From Clostridia bacterium (lineage in GTDB: Bacteria; Bacillota; Clostridia; Lachnospirales; Cellulosilyticaceae), in contig JARBUI010000001.1 in assembly GCA_029239755.1 (NCBI GenBank), positions 124,001 to 188,000 on the forward strand: a DNA stretch of 64,000 nucleotides, written 5' to 3'. This document shows, piece by piece, positions 35,838-43,914 of the stretch (the stretch's first letter is position 1; each line of letters starts with the position of its first letter). The notes under the pieces were generated by a model. The model did no database searches, was not told where the DNA came from, and saw only the letters and a program-made list of their open reading frames with translations. A program made the position numbers and the translations under genes.

Positions 35838-36296
35838 TTAATACTCAACCTTTCCAGCTAAGTAAGTTTCCAATATAAACTGTGGGTTTTCAAAATAAAA
35901 GCTTCCATTATAGTCATCGATTAAATCACAAATGAAAGAGTTATAAACTTCAAACAAAGCTTCAATTACTTCAATTTTTTTTGTAGCAGCCACTCCAATA
36001 ATTAGCCGTTTATACACTTTACCTATATCCCAGTGTGTGGGAATTGCATAGTTGCATTGCTTTATATTGTCAAAAGTCCCCTCCAAGATTTTACTTTCTT
36101 CACTAAACTCTTCGGCAACCTGTTCTATATTATAACTGTGATAGATATCTGCCAAATCATATATTTTTTCAATTCTTTCTTTGCCAAGTTTTTTTACAAC
36201 ATAACTTCGTCTATTTTTTGTGTTTCTGGCAATATAATCAATCAAACTACATACGAAAAATAAATCGTTGGTTTTCTTATCTTCTCTGCCTATCAC
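35838..36296 (-). CDS. Partner protein of DUF3990 (DUF3791-like N-terminus)
   Basis: About 152 residues, soluble. The N-terminal 60 residues (NDLFFVCSLIDYIARNTKNRR...KIYDLADIYHSYNIEQVAEEF) resemble small DUF3791-type proteins that accompany DUF3990 genes in clostridia (from memory, moderate confidence). The C-terminal part (about 85-150) has a second helical unit. The start is GTG 36296, which overlaps the DUF3990 stop (GTGA) and is served by AGGAGG, so translation is coupled to the upstream gene. An antitoxin or modulator role is inference. Confidence 0.65.
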   Translation of the reverse strand: MIGREDKKTNDLFFVCSLIDYIARNTKNRRSYVVKKLGKERIEKIYDLADIYHSYNIEQVAEEFSEESKILEGTFDNIKQCNYAIPTHWDIGKVYKRLIIGVAATKKIEVIEALFEVYNSFICDLIDDYNGSFYFENPQFILETYLAGKVEY

Positions 36297-36757
36297 CTTA
36301 TTACCTCCTGACACTCACGATATTTCAAACACTTAATTGCTTCATCAGTACAAAAATTTATCTGATGGGTTGGATATTTAAATTTTGCCATAATCCAAAA
36401 CTGTTCTCTGGTAATAATTCCATCAACGTAATCAGATATAAAATTATAGATCTGATCATTTGCCATAGCACCAATAACAATATCATAAATATGTTGTTTT
36501 CCATGTCTACAATCTACGATAAAGTCAAGCCACTCTTCTGTCATTTCTTTAAATTCCATTATTTTTAAGGAATTATTTATTTGTAGCTCGTAAATATTTA
36601 TTATAGGCGTATTATAACGCTTGGCCCATCTTTCCGCCTGTTCTTTGATAATCGTACAATAAAATCCATTACCAAAATCTTTCGTGTACTGCCCAGATTT
36701 TACATATGGTTCCTTAACTCTTGTATAACTACCATGATACACTACCATTTTTGACAT
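36293..36757 (-). CDS. DUF3990 protein, ADP-ribosyltransferase-like
   Basis: A 154-residue protein. The opening MVVYHGSYTRVKEP and the segment TKDFGNGFYCTIIKEQAERWAKR are DUF3990 hallmarks and resemble the H-x-S and GxY strands of ADP-ribosyltransferase folds. A C-terminal acidic candidate (FCTDEAIKCLKY) could supply the last catalytic position. Gene order recombinase, DUF3990, coupled partner, inside a restriction island, suggests a toxin-antitoxin-like or defence pair (inference). AGGGG precedes ATG 36757. Confidence 0.75.
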   Translation of the reverse strand: MSKMVVYHGSYTRVKEPYVKSGQYTKDFGNGFYCTIIKEQAERWAKRYNTPIINIYELQINNSLKIMEFKEMTEEWLDFIVDCRHGKQHIYDIVIGAMANDQIYNFISDYVDGIITREQFWIMAKFKYPTHQINFCTDEAIKCLKYRECQEVIR

Positions 36758-36815
36758 TTCTTATTCCCCTTTATTCTAATCACCTTAATCTAATATTTAA
36801 TACCACTAATTTATT

Positions 36816-37808
36816 TTAGCTAATGAATTTCTGATGCGCTAGCTTTACATTATTTTGGCTAACCATAGCATATTGCAAGGTTGTATCAATCTTGGTATGT
36901 CCCAGTAGTACCTGCACTTGTTCTATTGGCATGCCTTTATCAATAGCTCTTGTTGCTAATGTACGACGAAACTTATGAGGATGTACCTTAACAATATTTA
37001 ATTTTCTGCCTAGCTCTCTTAATCTAATTTCTACACCACTTATTTTAAGCCGTTTATAAGGCTGGTTTAAAGTAACAAATAATGCTTCATTACAATCTGT
37101 ACGATCTTCTAAGTATCTTTTTAAATGTATTTTTGTTCTTGCATCAAAATAAACCTTTCGTTCTTTATCTCCTTTTCCTAAAACAATACATTCTCTTTTT
37201 ATAAAGTCTACATCTTGTATATTTAACTGGGTTAATTCCCCTACACGCATACCAGTAGAAGCTAAAACATCTATTATTGCTAAGTCTCTTATGGTGCTGC
37301 AGTGATCACGCATCATTTCCAGCTCTTCATCAGTGTAAGTTTCTTTAACTGTACACCCCGTACGAATTTTATGAATACGTCTAGCAGGACTTTTTAAAAT
37401 ATAATTTTCATCTTCCAGCCAAGAGAAGAAGCTGGATAAAATTCTTCGAATATTATCTAGGGTTACCTTACTTACTTTGCTATTTTGTTGATACTCTGAA
37501 AGATACACTCTTAAATCTTCTGTTTCTATCTGTTTGACAGGCTTATCCATCCTTTTAAGCATAGTTTCTAAAGTTGTTCTATAGTATCCTATGGATTTTT
37601 CTGAACATCCTTCTACTCGTTTAGCCTCTAAAAACACCTGTACTAGTTCCTTATTAGAATCGATGTTACTCATTTCAAGCTTTTCCAAGCCTCGTATTTC
37701 TTTTCCTAAAAATACATTTTCAAGAACTTTGTGTAACAAGTACATTTGCTCATTATTTAATATAGTTCCCATCTGTTGCTTAATTTCATTTTTTATTTGA
37801 TTTACCAT
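36816..37808 (-). CDS. Tyrosine recombinase within the hsd locus
   Basis: About 330 residues. An N-terminal SAM-like DNA-binding domain (about 60-150) is followed by the catalytic domain with all expected residues: Arg in STGMRVGELT, Lys in GKGDKERKVYF, H-x-x-R in HPHKFRRT, His in LLGHTKI and the nucleophile Tyr in TTLQYAM. ATG 37808 (AAAGGGG upstream) is preferred over an upstream start at 37889. It lies 103 nt after the active hsdS and before the silent half-hsdS, as do recombinases that switch hsdS recognition domains in other phase-variable type I systems. Confidence 0.9.
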   Translation of the reverse strand: MVNQIKNEIKQQMGTILNNEQMYLLHKVLENVFLGKEIRGLEKLEMSNIDSNKELVQVFLEAKRVEGCSEKSIGYYRTTLETMLKRMDKPVKQIETEDLRVYLSEYQQNSKVSKVTLDNIRRILSSFFSWLEDENYILKSPARRIHKIRTGCTVKETYTDEELEMMRDHCSTIRDLAIIDVLASTGMRVGELTQLNIQDVDFIKRECIVLGKGDKERKVYFDARTKIHLKRYLEDRTDCNEALFVTLNQPYKRLKISGVEIRLRELGRKLNIVKVHPHKFRRTLATRAIDKGMPIEQVQVLLGHTKIDTTLQYAMVSQNNVKLAHQKFIS

Positions 37809-37910
37809 AATTAATACCCCTTTAATTCTAGAGTTTAAGTATTTTTCATACTTCCCAAGAATTAACATATTAATCGGTTCATATACCAATATAAAATTAC
37901 ATCCAGCTAC

Positions 37911-39104
37911 CTAAATAAATAATTCTCCTTTAAACGCCCTTTGCATGAGTGAATTAAAGTTATTTTCTAATTCTATGAGACTTTGCTGCATTTCAAATTT
38001 CAATTTGTCGACTTGTTGAACGAAAGTAGCAAATTGTTTTTGCAGTTCAATTGGTGGAACAATTGCCCTTAACTGTCTAATCTTTCCTTGAAACAAATTA
38101 GCTTGAGATGATTGATTAATAGATTGCAATATTTGTTGTTGAGTATAATTTGAATCTACAAGGTATTCAAAAAAAATAGGGTTAACTTGAGTTGTTAGAC
38201 GCAGTATTGCAACACTTCTAACCATTTGAAACTTAATATTTTCAGGTACCCTACATACTCTCCCAACACTTCCAGAACACGATATTAATATATCATCTGC
38301 TTGAGGTATAATTCTCTTTGAAATTCGTTCATATTCTTCCTCACCTATGAAGTCTACATCATCTAACTTCAAGCTGTGCTTTCCAACATTTCTTGCTGAT
38401 AATAGGTAAATACCTTTATTTATACGTTGAGGTGTAGAATGTTCTCCATCTGTGATAACTTCACATAAATTCTCGTACCTTTCAATTAACCATCCCTTAG
38501 GATTAGTAACAGGGTTCCCAAACATCTCGATAAATTGGGATTTAATAAGCTCATCACAAGATTCAATTTGTTCTTTTCTTTTATTTATTAATTCTAGGGA
38601 TTTATCTAATATACACGCAATCTTCTTCTGACTTTCTAGCGTTGGAACAAGCACTTTATACTTCTCAAAAAATGTAGTCGGTACTCTCTTTTGACCTGCA
38701 CTTCCTGTCATATGCGCTTCCGCAGTTTTTCTAAAAACTTGAGCCTTTGTTATATAATATAACCACTTACTATCAATCTGGCTTTTAGGTCTTAATACAT
38801 GAAATTCTGTTGAACCAAACCCTATGTTATTTACAAGATTATTGACTAAGGCTCCTTTCCCATTTTCCATACAAGGTGTTATTTTTGCTAGCAGTACATC
38901 CCCATTTTTAAAGTACGTAAACCCCCCTTTTACTTCTCTAAGCTCTCTTATTTCTGATAAATCGACCGTTCCCTTATCTGATACATTACTCATAGGGACA
39001 AATGAAATTTTTGTTTCTTCATGTATATCAGCAATTTCTTTTTTAGATGGATTAATTTCACATATATCAGATAGTGGTTGGATTACATTGAACTTTTTAG
39101 TCAT
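37911..39104 (-). CDS. hsdS: Type I restriction-modification specificity subunit
   Basis: A 397-residue S subunit. First recognition domain about 1-155, central conserved coiled coil about 160-200 (KIACILDKSLELINKRKEQI...SQFIEMFGNPV), second recognition domain about 205-350, distal conserved coiled coil about 355-397 (QFATFVQQVDKLKFEMQQSL). The start ATG 39104 is 2 nt after the hsdM stop with GGAGG upstream. Exact repeats of the silent half-gene lie at 38524-38543 and 37995-38018, bracketing the second recognition domain. Confidence 0.95.
   Translation of the reverse strand: MTKKFNVIQPLSDICEINPSKKEIADIHEETKISFVPMSNVSDKGTVDLSEIRELREVKGGFTYFKNGDVLLAKITPCMENGKGALVNNLVNNIGFGSTEFHVLRPKSQIDSKWLYYITKAQVFRKTAEAHMTGSAGQKRVPTTFFEKYKVLVPTLESQKKIACILDKSLELINKRKEQIESCDELIKSQFIEMFGNPVTNPKGWLIERYENLCEVITDGEHSTPQRINKGIYLLSARNVGKHSLKLDDVDFIGEEEYERISKRIIPQADDILISCSGSVGRVCRVPENIKFQMVRSVAILRLTTQVNPIFFEYLVDSNYTQQQILQSINQSSQANLFQGKIRQLRAIVPPIELQKQFATFVQQVDKLKFEMQQSLIELENNFNSLMQRAFKGELFI
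37995..38018 (-). repeat. 24-bp direct repeat, active hsdS copy
   Basis: Partner of 35265-35288, 2730 bp away. Together with the 20-bp repeat it brackets the second recognition domain. Confidence 0.88.
38524..38543 (-). repeat. 20-bp direct repeat, active hsdS copy
   Basis: Identical to 35803-35822. It marks the boundary between the first and second halves of hsdS and is 2721 bp from its partner. Confidence 0.9.
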
Positions 39105-39105
39105 A

Positions 39106-40566
39106 CTACTTATCCTCCAACATTTCAGCTAGTTCTTCAATCCCAGCTGTGATATCCATCTCTAGCTCTCTGATTTTTTGTAGGATTTCTTTTGGGTGAG
39201 CGTATTCTACTTCTTCATACTCAATCTCTTTGTACTTATTGATACTTAGGTCATAGCCATTATCTCTTATTTCCTTTACACCTACAAAGAAACTTGCCTC
39301 TGTACGTTTTCTGTCTGCTTCTGCTTCTAAGTTATTAAACCGTGCAATAATATCTGGTATATCATTGGTTTCAATAGGCTGTCTTTTATCATCTAGTGAA
39401 TAACCATCTGCTTTCATATCGTAGAACCAAACTTTATCTGTACCGCCTGCTCCTGTCTTGGTGAAGATAAGAATAGCTGTACTTACCCCGGCATAGGGCT
39501 TAAATACCCCACTTGGCATGGAAATAATCGCCTCTAGTTTATTATTATCTATGATTTCTTGTCTTATTTGTTTATGGGCATTGCTGCTTCCAAAAAGCAC
39601 ACCATCTGGAACAATTGATGCACATCTTCCGCCTACTTTAAGACTTCTAAGAATCAACGCTAGAAATAGTAATTCTGTTTTCTTTGTCTTCGTTATTTTG
39701 AGTAAGTCTGCACTGACTGCTTCATCGTCTAAAGAGCCTTTAAATGGCGGATTTGCGAGAACAAGCGTATATTTCTCTCTATCCGTGTTTTGCTCTGACA
39801 AACTATCTTTATATTCAATATGAGGATTCTCAACTCCATGAAGGAGCATATTCATAGCGCCAATACGCAGCATGGTTCTGTCCATATCAAAGCCATAAAA
39901 CATGTGATTGTTAAAGTGGTCTTTAAGCCCTGCATTAAGAAATAGGTTTGCATGATTCTCTCTTAAATACTCCTGTGCAGCGACTAAGAAGCCTGCACTC
40001 CCCATAGCTGGGTCTACTATAATATCACTTGGACTTGGCTTCATGAGCTTTACCATCATCTCGATAATATGTCTTGGTGTACGAAACTGTCCGTTCGTTC
40101 CCGCTGTAGCTACCTTAGAAAGCAGGTATTCATAAAGATCTCCCTTAGCATCTCTATTCTCCATGTCAATACTATCAATGCCATCTACAATCTTAGAAAG
40201 CATCTGAGGTGTTGGAATCTTAAAGATAGCATCTCCCATGTATTTTGCATAAGCAGAGTCACCATCTTGGTGAAGATTCTTAATAAATGGAAATACTTCA
40301 TTAAGCATAATATGATACATTTTAGCTGCTTCCATATTCTTAAACTTACTCCATCTTAGATGCTGCTTATCACTCGGAAACATCCCCTCATAAGTTAGCC
40401 CAAGAAATACCACTTCATTTTCCTTAACCGTTTCAATATCATCAAGCCCTTTAATAAAGAGCAAATAAGTAAACTGTTCAATAACTTCTAAAGGATTTGT
40501 AATCCCCCCTGTCCAAAAAGTCTCCCAAATTTTATCTACTTTATTTTTAATTTCACCAGTAATCAT
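39106..40566 (-). CDS. hsdM: Type I DNA methyltransferase (N6-adenine) M subunit
   Basis: A 486-residue M subunit with an N-terminal helical domain (about 1-140) and a methyltransferase domain. The SAM site is VDPAMGSAGFLVAA and the catalytic motif is NPPF (LVLANPPFKGSL). It methylates adenine in the sequence specified by HsdS and also serves in the restriction complex. ATG 40566 is chosen over 40578 since GGAGG lies just before it. First gene of the island operon. Confidence 0.96.
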   Translation of the reverse strand: MITGEIKNKVDKIWETFWTGGITNPLEVIEQFTYLLFIKGLDDIETVKENEVVFLGLTYEGMFPSDKQHLRWSKFKNMEAAKMYHIMLNEVFPFIKNLHQDGDSAYAKYMGDAIFKIPTPQMLSKIVDGIDSIDMENRDAKGDLYEYLLSKVATAGTNGQFRTPRHIIEMMVKLMKPSPSDIIVDPAMGSAGFLVAAQEYLRENHANLFLNAGLKDHFNNHMFYGFDMDRTMLRIGAMNMLLHGVENPHIEYKDSLSEQNTDREKYTLVLANPPFKGSLDDEAVSADLLKITKTKKTELLFLALILRSLKVGGRCASIVPDGVLFGSSNAHKQIRQEIIDNNKLEAIISMPSGVFKPYAGVSTAILIFTKTGAGGTDKVWFYDMKADGYSLDDKRQPIETNDIPDIIARFNNLEAEADRKRTEASFFVGVKEIRDNGYDLSINKYKEIEYEEVEYAHPKEILQKIRELEMDITAGIEELAEMLEDK

Positions 40567-40578
40567 CAATTCCTCCAT

Positions 40579-40982
40579 CTATTTACACTCTGTAATACAG
40601 CAGCTTATTTTCTGACAATTTATTCTTTAACTTATTATAACAATGTTATTATAGCATTACTATAGCTATATCAACATACTATAAGGATTTCCATAATAAG
40701 AACTAATACTAATTTTTCAATCTATATATAAGGTCTGAAAGATTATGTCATTTATTAATCGTTTTCTATATATCTTTAGTTACATATCTCTTCAACAACA
40801 TAGCTTGTGGGAGGGAAGGGGAGTTTTCGGATTGACTTGGAGCCCCGCCGACGGAAAGCCGAAGGCTCCCCTTCCCTCCCATAAGCGGACCTTAGAAAAA
40901 CACCTTAAAGTATCAAAAAAAGACACCTCATTATAGTCTCAAAACTATAACAAGATGCCCTATCAAATAACCCCACACATTT
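40579..40982. other. Right edge of the restriction island
   Basis: About 400 bases between hsdM and tetR. The first 220 are AT-rich and would contain the hsdM promoter; no clear pair of boxes stands out. The GC-rich hairpin at 40808-40881 fills the middle. No convincing gene. Confidence 0.6.
40808..40881. repeat. GC-rich long hairpin of foreign composition
   Basis: A perfect 16-bp inverted repeat (40808-40823 with 40866-40881) extends inward by 7 more pairs including two G-U (40824-40830 with 40859-40865), giving a 23-bp stem around a 28-nt loop. It is far richer in G and C than its surroundings. It could be a small mobile repeat, an RNA element or a recombination end; I do not recognise it. 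Confidence 0.8.
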
Positions 40983-41627
40983 TCAAGCCTTCCATACCCT
41001 ATTAAAGAGTTCCAAGTGCTTTTCTTCTTTATTAAGCGTATCAGCTACATAAGTAGCAGCAATGACTCCTGTACAAAGGGCTGCAAGTTCCCTATTTGAT
41101 GCTTTAAGTGTAATCTCTCCTTTTTCTTTCGCCTCTATGCAAAGCTGCTCAAAGATTTTACCCATTGTAAGTGAATTGTAGTAAGCATATTCATCTTCTT
41201 CTATTCCGTTAAAAAAGTATATGAATTCGGCATCAATAAGCTTCATCTCATTGGCCTCTTCGCCTACATTAAGAATGACATTAATATAACTGTCCAAAAA
41301 TCTGCTATACTGCTTTTCCTCACTAAACCATGCATAGATATCTTTTAATTTGTCCTCTAAAGACATGTCCTTATCCCATAACTTAATCCTAAGAGCTATT
41401 TTGATTGTGAAAATTCTTAGATAGTAATGAAAAATATGGTCTTTAGTAGAAAAATAATTAAAAAAAGTTCCTCTTGATATCTGTGCTTTTTGGCATATTT
41501 CATCTACTGTAATGGCAGAGAACTCTTCTTGTTTAAGAAGATTCGTCACTGCTTTTAAGATAGTTGTTCTGGTTTTTACAAAATTAATCTTTCTTAAAGA
41601 AAAATTTTCTAGTGATTGATACATCAT
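40983..41627 (-). CDS. TetR family transcriptional regulator
   Basis: About 214 residues. N-terminal HTH (about 15-60 of the protein) reads ITVDEICQKAQISRGTFFNYFSTKDHI, followed by a helical ligand domain with no recognised ligand. ATG 41627 lies downstream of AAGGAG; an alternative start at 41648 would overlap that site. It is divergent from the carboxypeptidase gene, and a 14-bp palindrome overlaps that gene's -10 box, so it may control it. A decayed copy of its 3' end lies at 31238-31318. Confidence 0.9.
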   Translation of the reverse strand: MMYQSLENFSLRKINFVKTRTTILKAVTNLLKQEEFSAITVDEICQKAQISRGTFFNYFSTKDHIFHYYLRIFTIKIALRIKLWDKDMSLEDKLKDIYAWFSEEKQYSRFLDSYINVILNVGEEANEMKLIDAEFIYFFNGIEEDEYAYYNSLTMGKIFEQLCIEAKEKGEITLKASNRELAALCTGVIAATYVADTLNKEEKHLELFNRVWKA

Positions 41628-41752
41628 TATAAATAAATCTCCTTCCAAATTTCCAAAAATATTTCTTCTAAAGTATGGTCTATTTTCAGCATAATATTCA
41701 TTTTTGTTAAATTTATTTATTTTGCTCTAAAGGAAATAGGATGAGAGAACAT

Positions 41753-41790
41753 TTGCAAATCATTATTAAAATGGTATAATGTATACATTA
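41753..41790 (+). promoter_or_regulatory. Promoter of the carboxypeptidase gene with palindromic site
   Basis: TTGCAA (41753-41758) and TATAAT (41775-41780) are 16 nt apart. The perfect palindrome TAATGTATACATTA (41777-41790) overlaps the -10 box, a plausible operator for the divergent TetR. Confidence 0.65.
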
Positions 41791-41838
41791 GACTAATATT
41801 ACATTTTTTTACAATAGCATTATAGAAAGGAATTATCA

Positions 41839-43209
41839 ATGTACAAAAAATATGTCAGTTTCTTCGTCGCCTTAACATTTATATGTTTTTCTATAGCTGC
41901 AAAGCCTCTTCCTCCAATCAGTGCTGAAGGGGCCATACTTATAGAGCCTAAAACGAATACGGTCCTCTACTCAAAGAACGCAAATGAAAAATTTTACCCA
42001 GCTAGTACAACAAAAGTTCTTACTTCTCTTATTTTATTAGAAGACATGCCTCTAGGCACGACAATTACTAAAACTAAAAATAGTATACTTAATGTGCCAT
42101 CTGACAGCAGTCAAATAGGCATTAAGGTTGGTGAAAAGTACAGTTCTCTAGAGGGGCTGTATGCTGTGCTTCTTGCTTCTGACAACTTTGTTTCTTATGA
42201 TATGGCTGTTAAAAATGCCGGAAGCCAAAAAGCCTTCGCAAATAAAATGAATGAAAAGGCCAATTCTCTTGGGGCATTATCTTCACATTTCGTCAATGCT
42301 CATGGCTACCATCATCCGGATCATTTTACAACGCCTTTTGATTTATCTCAAATAGCAAGAGCTGCCTTTAACAATACTATGTTTTCAAAAATTGCAGGGA
42401 CTAAGGAACATGTTTTTAAAACCCAAGATACGTCCCATGAAATTCCTTTAAAGCATACAGCACTTTTATTAGATCCAGAAAGTCGTTTCTATAATCCTAA
42501 TGTAGTTGGAGCTAAAACAGGGTTTCACACACCTGCCAAACGCACCCTGGTTGCTAAGGCTAAATATGATAATATTGAACTCATAGGGATTGTTATGAAA
42601 ACGGATAATCCTCACCAGTTTGAAGATATGAATGCCTTATTTGAATATGGCACACAAAACTATAGCTTAGTGGCAGATCAAAATGGTATAAACTCTATAG
42701 TTAATCACTCTTATTCCCAGTGGGCAAAGCCTTATGTGGACTTTGCATTAGAAAAGGAATGGATTACAAATACAACAAAAAACTATACAGACTCTATCAC
42801 AAGACGAGAATTTGTAAATCTGTTAAAAGCTTCTCTCCCTGACGAGCTTAAAAGCTTATCCGATGAATATATTGATTATGATGGTGATTCTATATTCAAG
42901 GAAAACTTACCTACGAGCCGCAAAGAAGTAGCCCTCATATGTTATAATCTTTTAAACAAACTAAGTAAAGCCCCTAAGAATATACCCCTCACTCCAAACA
43001 TCCCTGATATTTCAAATGTATCTGAGGCATACAAAGATGCTATTTATTTCGTTGTGAGTACTGGAATCCTAGGCCAAAATGATACTGCTTTTAATCCAGA
43101 GGGACTTATAACTTACGAGCAAGCTCTTAGTATACTCTATCGATTAAGCCCTATTATAAATCTTTATCATTCCTATAGTCTGAACCGATTTTCTCCTTCA
43201 CAGCTGTGA
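41839..43209 (+). CDS. D-alanyl-D-alanine carboxypeptidase with SLH-like tail
   Basis: A 456-residue secreted peptidase S11 enzyme trimming the terminal D-Ala of peptidoglycan stem peptides. Signal peptide about 1-22. Active-site motifs: STTK (56-59), SDN (114-116), KTG (226-228). The usual C-terminal membrane anchor region is replaced by about 165 residues resembling S-layer homology repeats (AKPYVDFALEKEWITN, SITRREFVNLL, YKDAIYFVVSTGILG), suggesting attachment to the cell wall. ATG 41839 behind AAAGGA. Confidence 0.93.
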   Translation: MYKKYVSFFVALTFICFSIAAKPLPPISAEGAILIEPKTNTVLYSKNANEKFYPASTTKVLTSLILLEDMPLGTTITKTKNSILNVPSDSSQIGIKVGEKYSSLEGLYAVLLASDNFVSYDMAVKNAGSQKAFANKMNEKANSLGALSSHFVNAHGYHHPDHFTTPFDLSQIARAAFNNTMFSKIAGTKEHVFKTQDTSHEIPLKHTALLLDPESRFYNPNVVGAKTGFHTPAKRTLVAKAKYDNIELIGIVMKTDNPHQFEDMNALFEYGTQNYSLVADQNGINSIVNHSYSQWAKPYVDFALEKEWITNTTKNYTDSITRREFVNLLKASLPDELKSLSDEYIDYDGDSIFKENLPTSRKEVALICYNLLNKLSKAPKNIPLTPNIPDISNVSEAYKDAIYFVVSTGILGQNDTAFNPEGLITYEQALSILYRLSPIINLYHSYSLNRFSPSQL

Positions 43210-43240
43210 CCTGCGAACTATTAGAAAAAAATATAGCAAA

Positions 43241-43285
43241 AAATAGCCTATAAAGCATTTGAAACATTTGCTTTATAGGCTATTT
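43241..43285. terminator. Bidirectional terminator
   Basis: A perfect 17-bp stem (43241-43257 with 43269-43285) between the convergent carboxypeptidase and TM2-domain genes; T-rich runs follow on both strands. Confidence 0.85.
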
Positions 43286-43297
43286 AAGTCGTTAAAA

Positions 43298-43750
43298 TCA
43301 ATCTTTAAGTGGTACACCTTTTGCATCATATGGCACTTGACCACAAAGTATAAGTATACCATCAACAAATGGCCAGATAGCTCCAAGACCACAAGTAAAT
43401 ATACTTACTAAAAGCTGTGCAACCCCTATCCCCGTATACCCTAAATAAAACCTGCCGACACCAAACCCACCCAAAAATATTTGTAAGAGTCCAGCTACAA
43501 CTTTTGATTTTTGTTCTGGCATACCATTATAAACAGGCTGCTGATACTGGCTGTATTGTCCTTGACCACCGTATTGGCCTTGGCCGCTATACTGACTTTG
43601 GTCATTATATTGACTCTGTCCACTATATACATATGGGTCACTATATTGTACAGGCTCGCCACTTACATCAGAACTTTTCTTTGGTTCACCGCAATTTGGA
43701 CAAAACTTTGTTTCTTCACTCATTTCATTTCCACATCTGGCACAAAACAT
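43298..43750 (-). CDS. Zinc-ribbon TM2-domain membrane protein
   Basis: A 150-residue protein with an N-terminal zinc ribbon (CARCGNEMSEETKFCPNCG), a Gln/Gly/Tyr-rich low-complexity linker with QYSGQGQYGGQ-type repeats (about 35-75), and a TM2 domain (about 80-150) with two transmembrane helices around a conserved GRFYLGY turn. TM2 proteins are common in Firmicutes and lack an assigned function. GGAGGGG before ATG 43750. Confidence 0.88.
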   Translation of the reverse strand: MFCARCGNEMSEETKFCPNCGEPKKSSDVSGEPVQYSDPYVYSGQSQYNDQSQYSGQGQYGGQGQYSQYQQPVYNGMPEQKSKVVAGLLQIFLGGFGVGRFYLGYTGIGVAQLLVSIFTCGLGAIWPFVDGILILCGQVPYDAKGVPLKD

Positions 43751-43914
43751 TTTTTACCCCTCCAAACGGATCGTTTCATACTAACATCTATACTTCTTTT
43801 ATACTACCATATTTTCTCTGTTTCATTCAATAGAAAAAATGTGGTATATTTAGAACTTTTAAACTTTCAGGACATATATTATGAGTAGAAGCTTATAAGC
43901 AAAGGAGATAACGT

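Noticed and set aside
36816-37808. Tyrosine recombinase as the integrase of a prophage or ICE
   Set aside because: No excisionase, phage, relaxase or transfer genes are near, and its position between hsdS copies fits a specificity-switching role better.
40745-40936. 63-residue plus-strand ORF through the GC-rich hairpin
   Set aside because: It reads across both arms of the inverted repeat, has no ribosome site and gives a low-quality protein.
43550-43640. Short tandem repeats as a CRISPR-like array
   Set aside because: They encode the Gln/Gly/Tyr linker of the TM2 protein in frame; there are no spacers of equal length.
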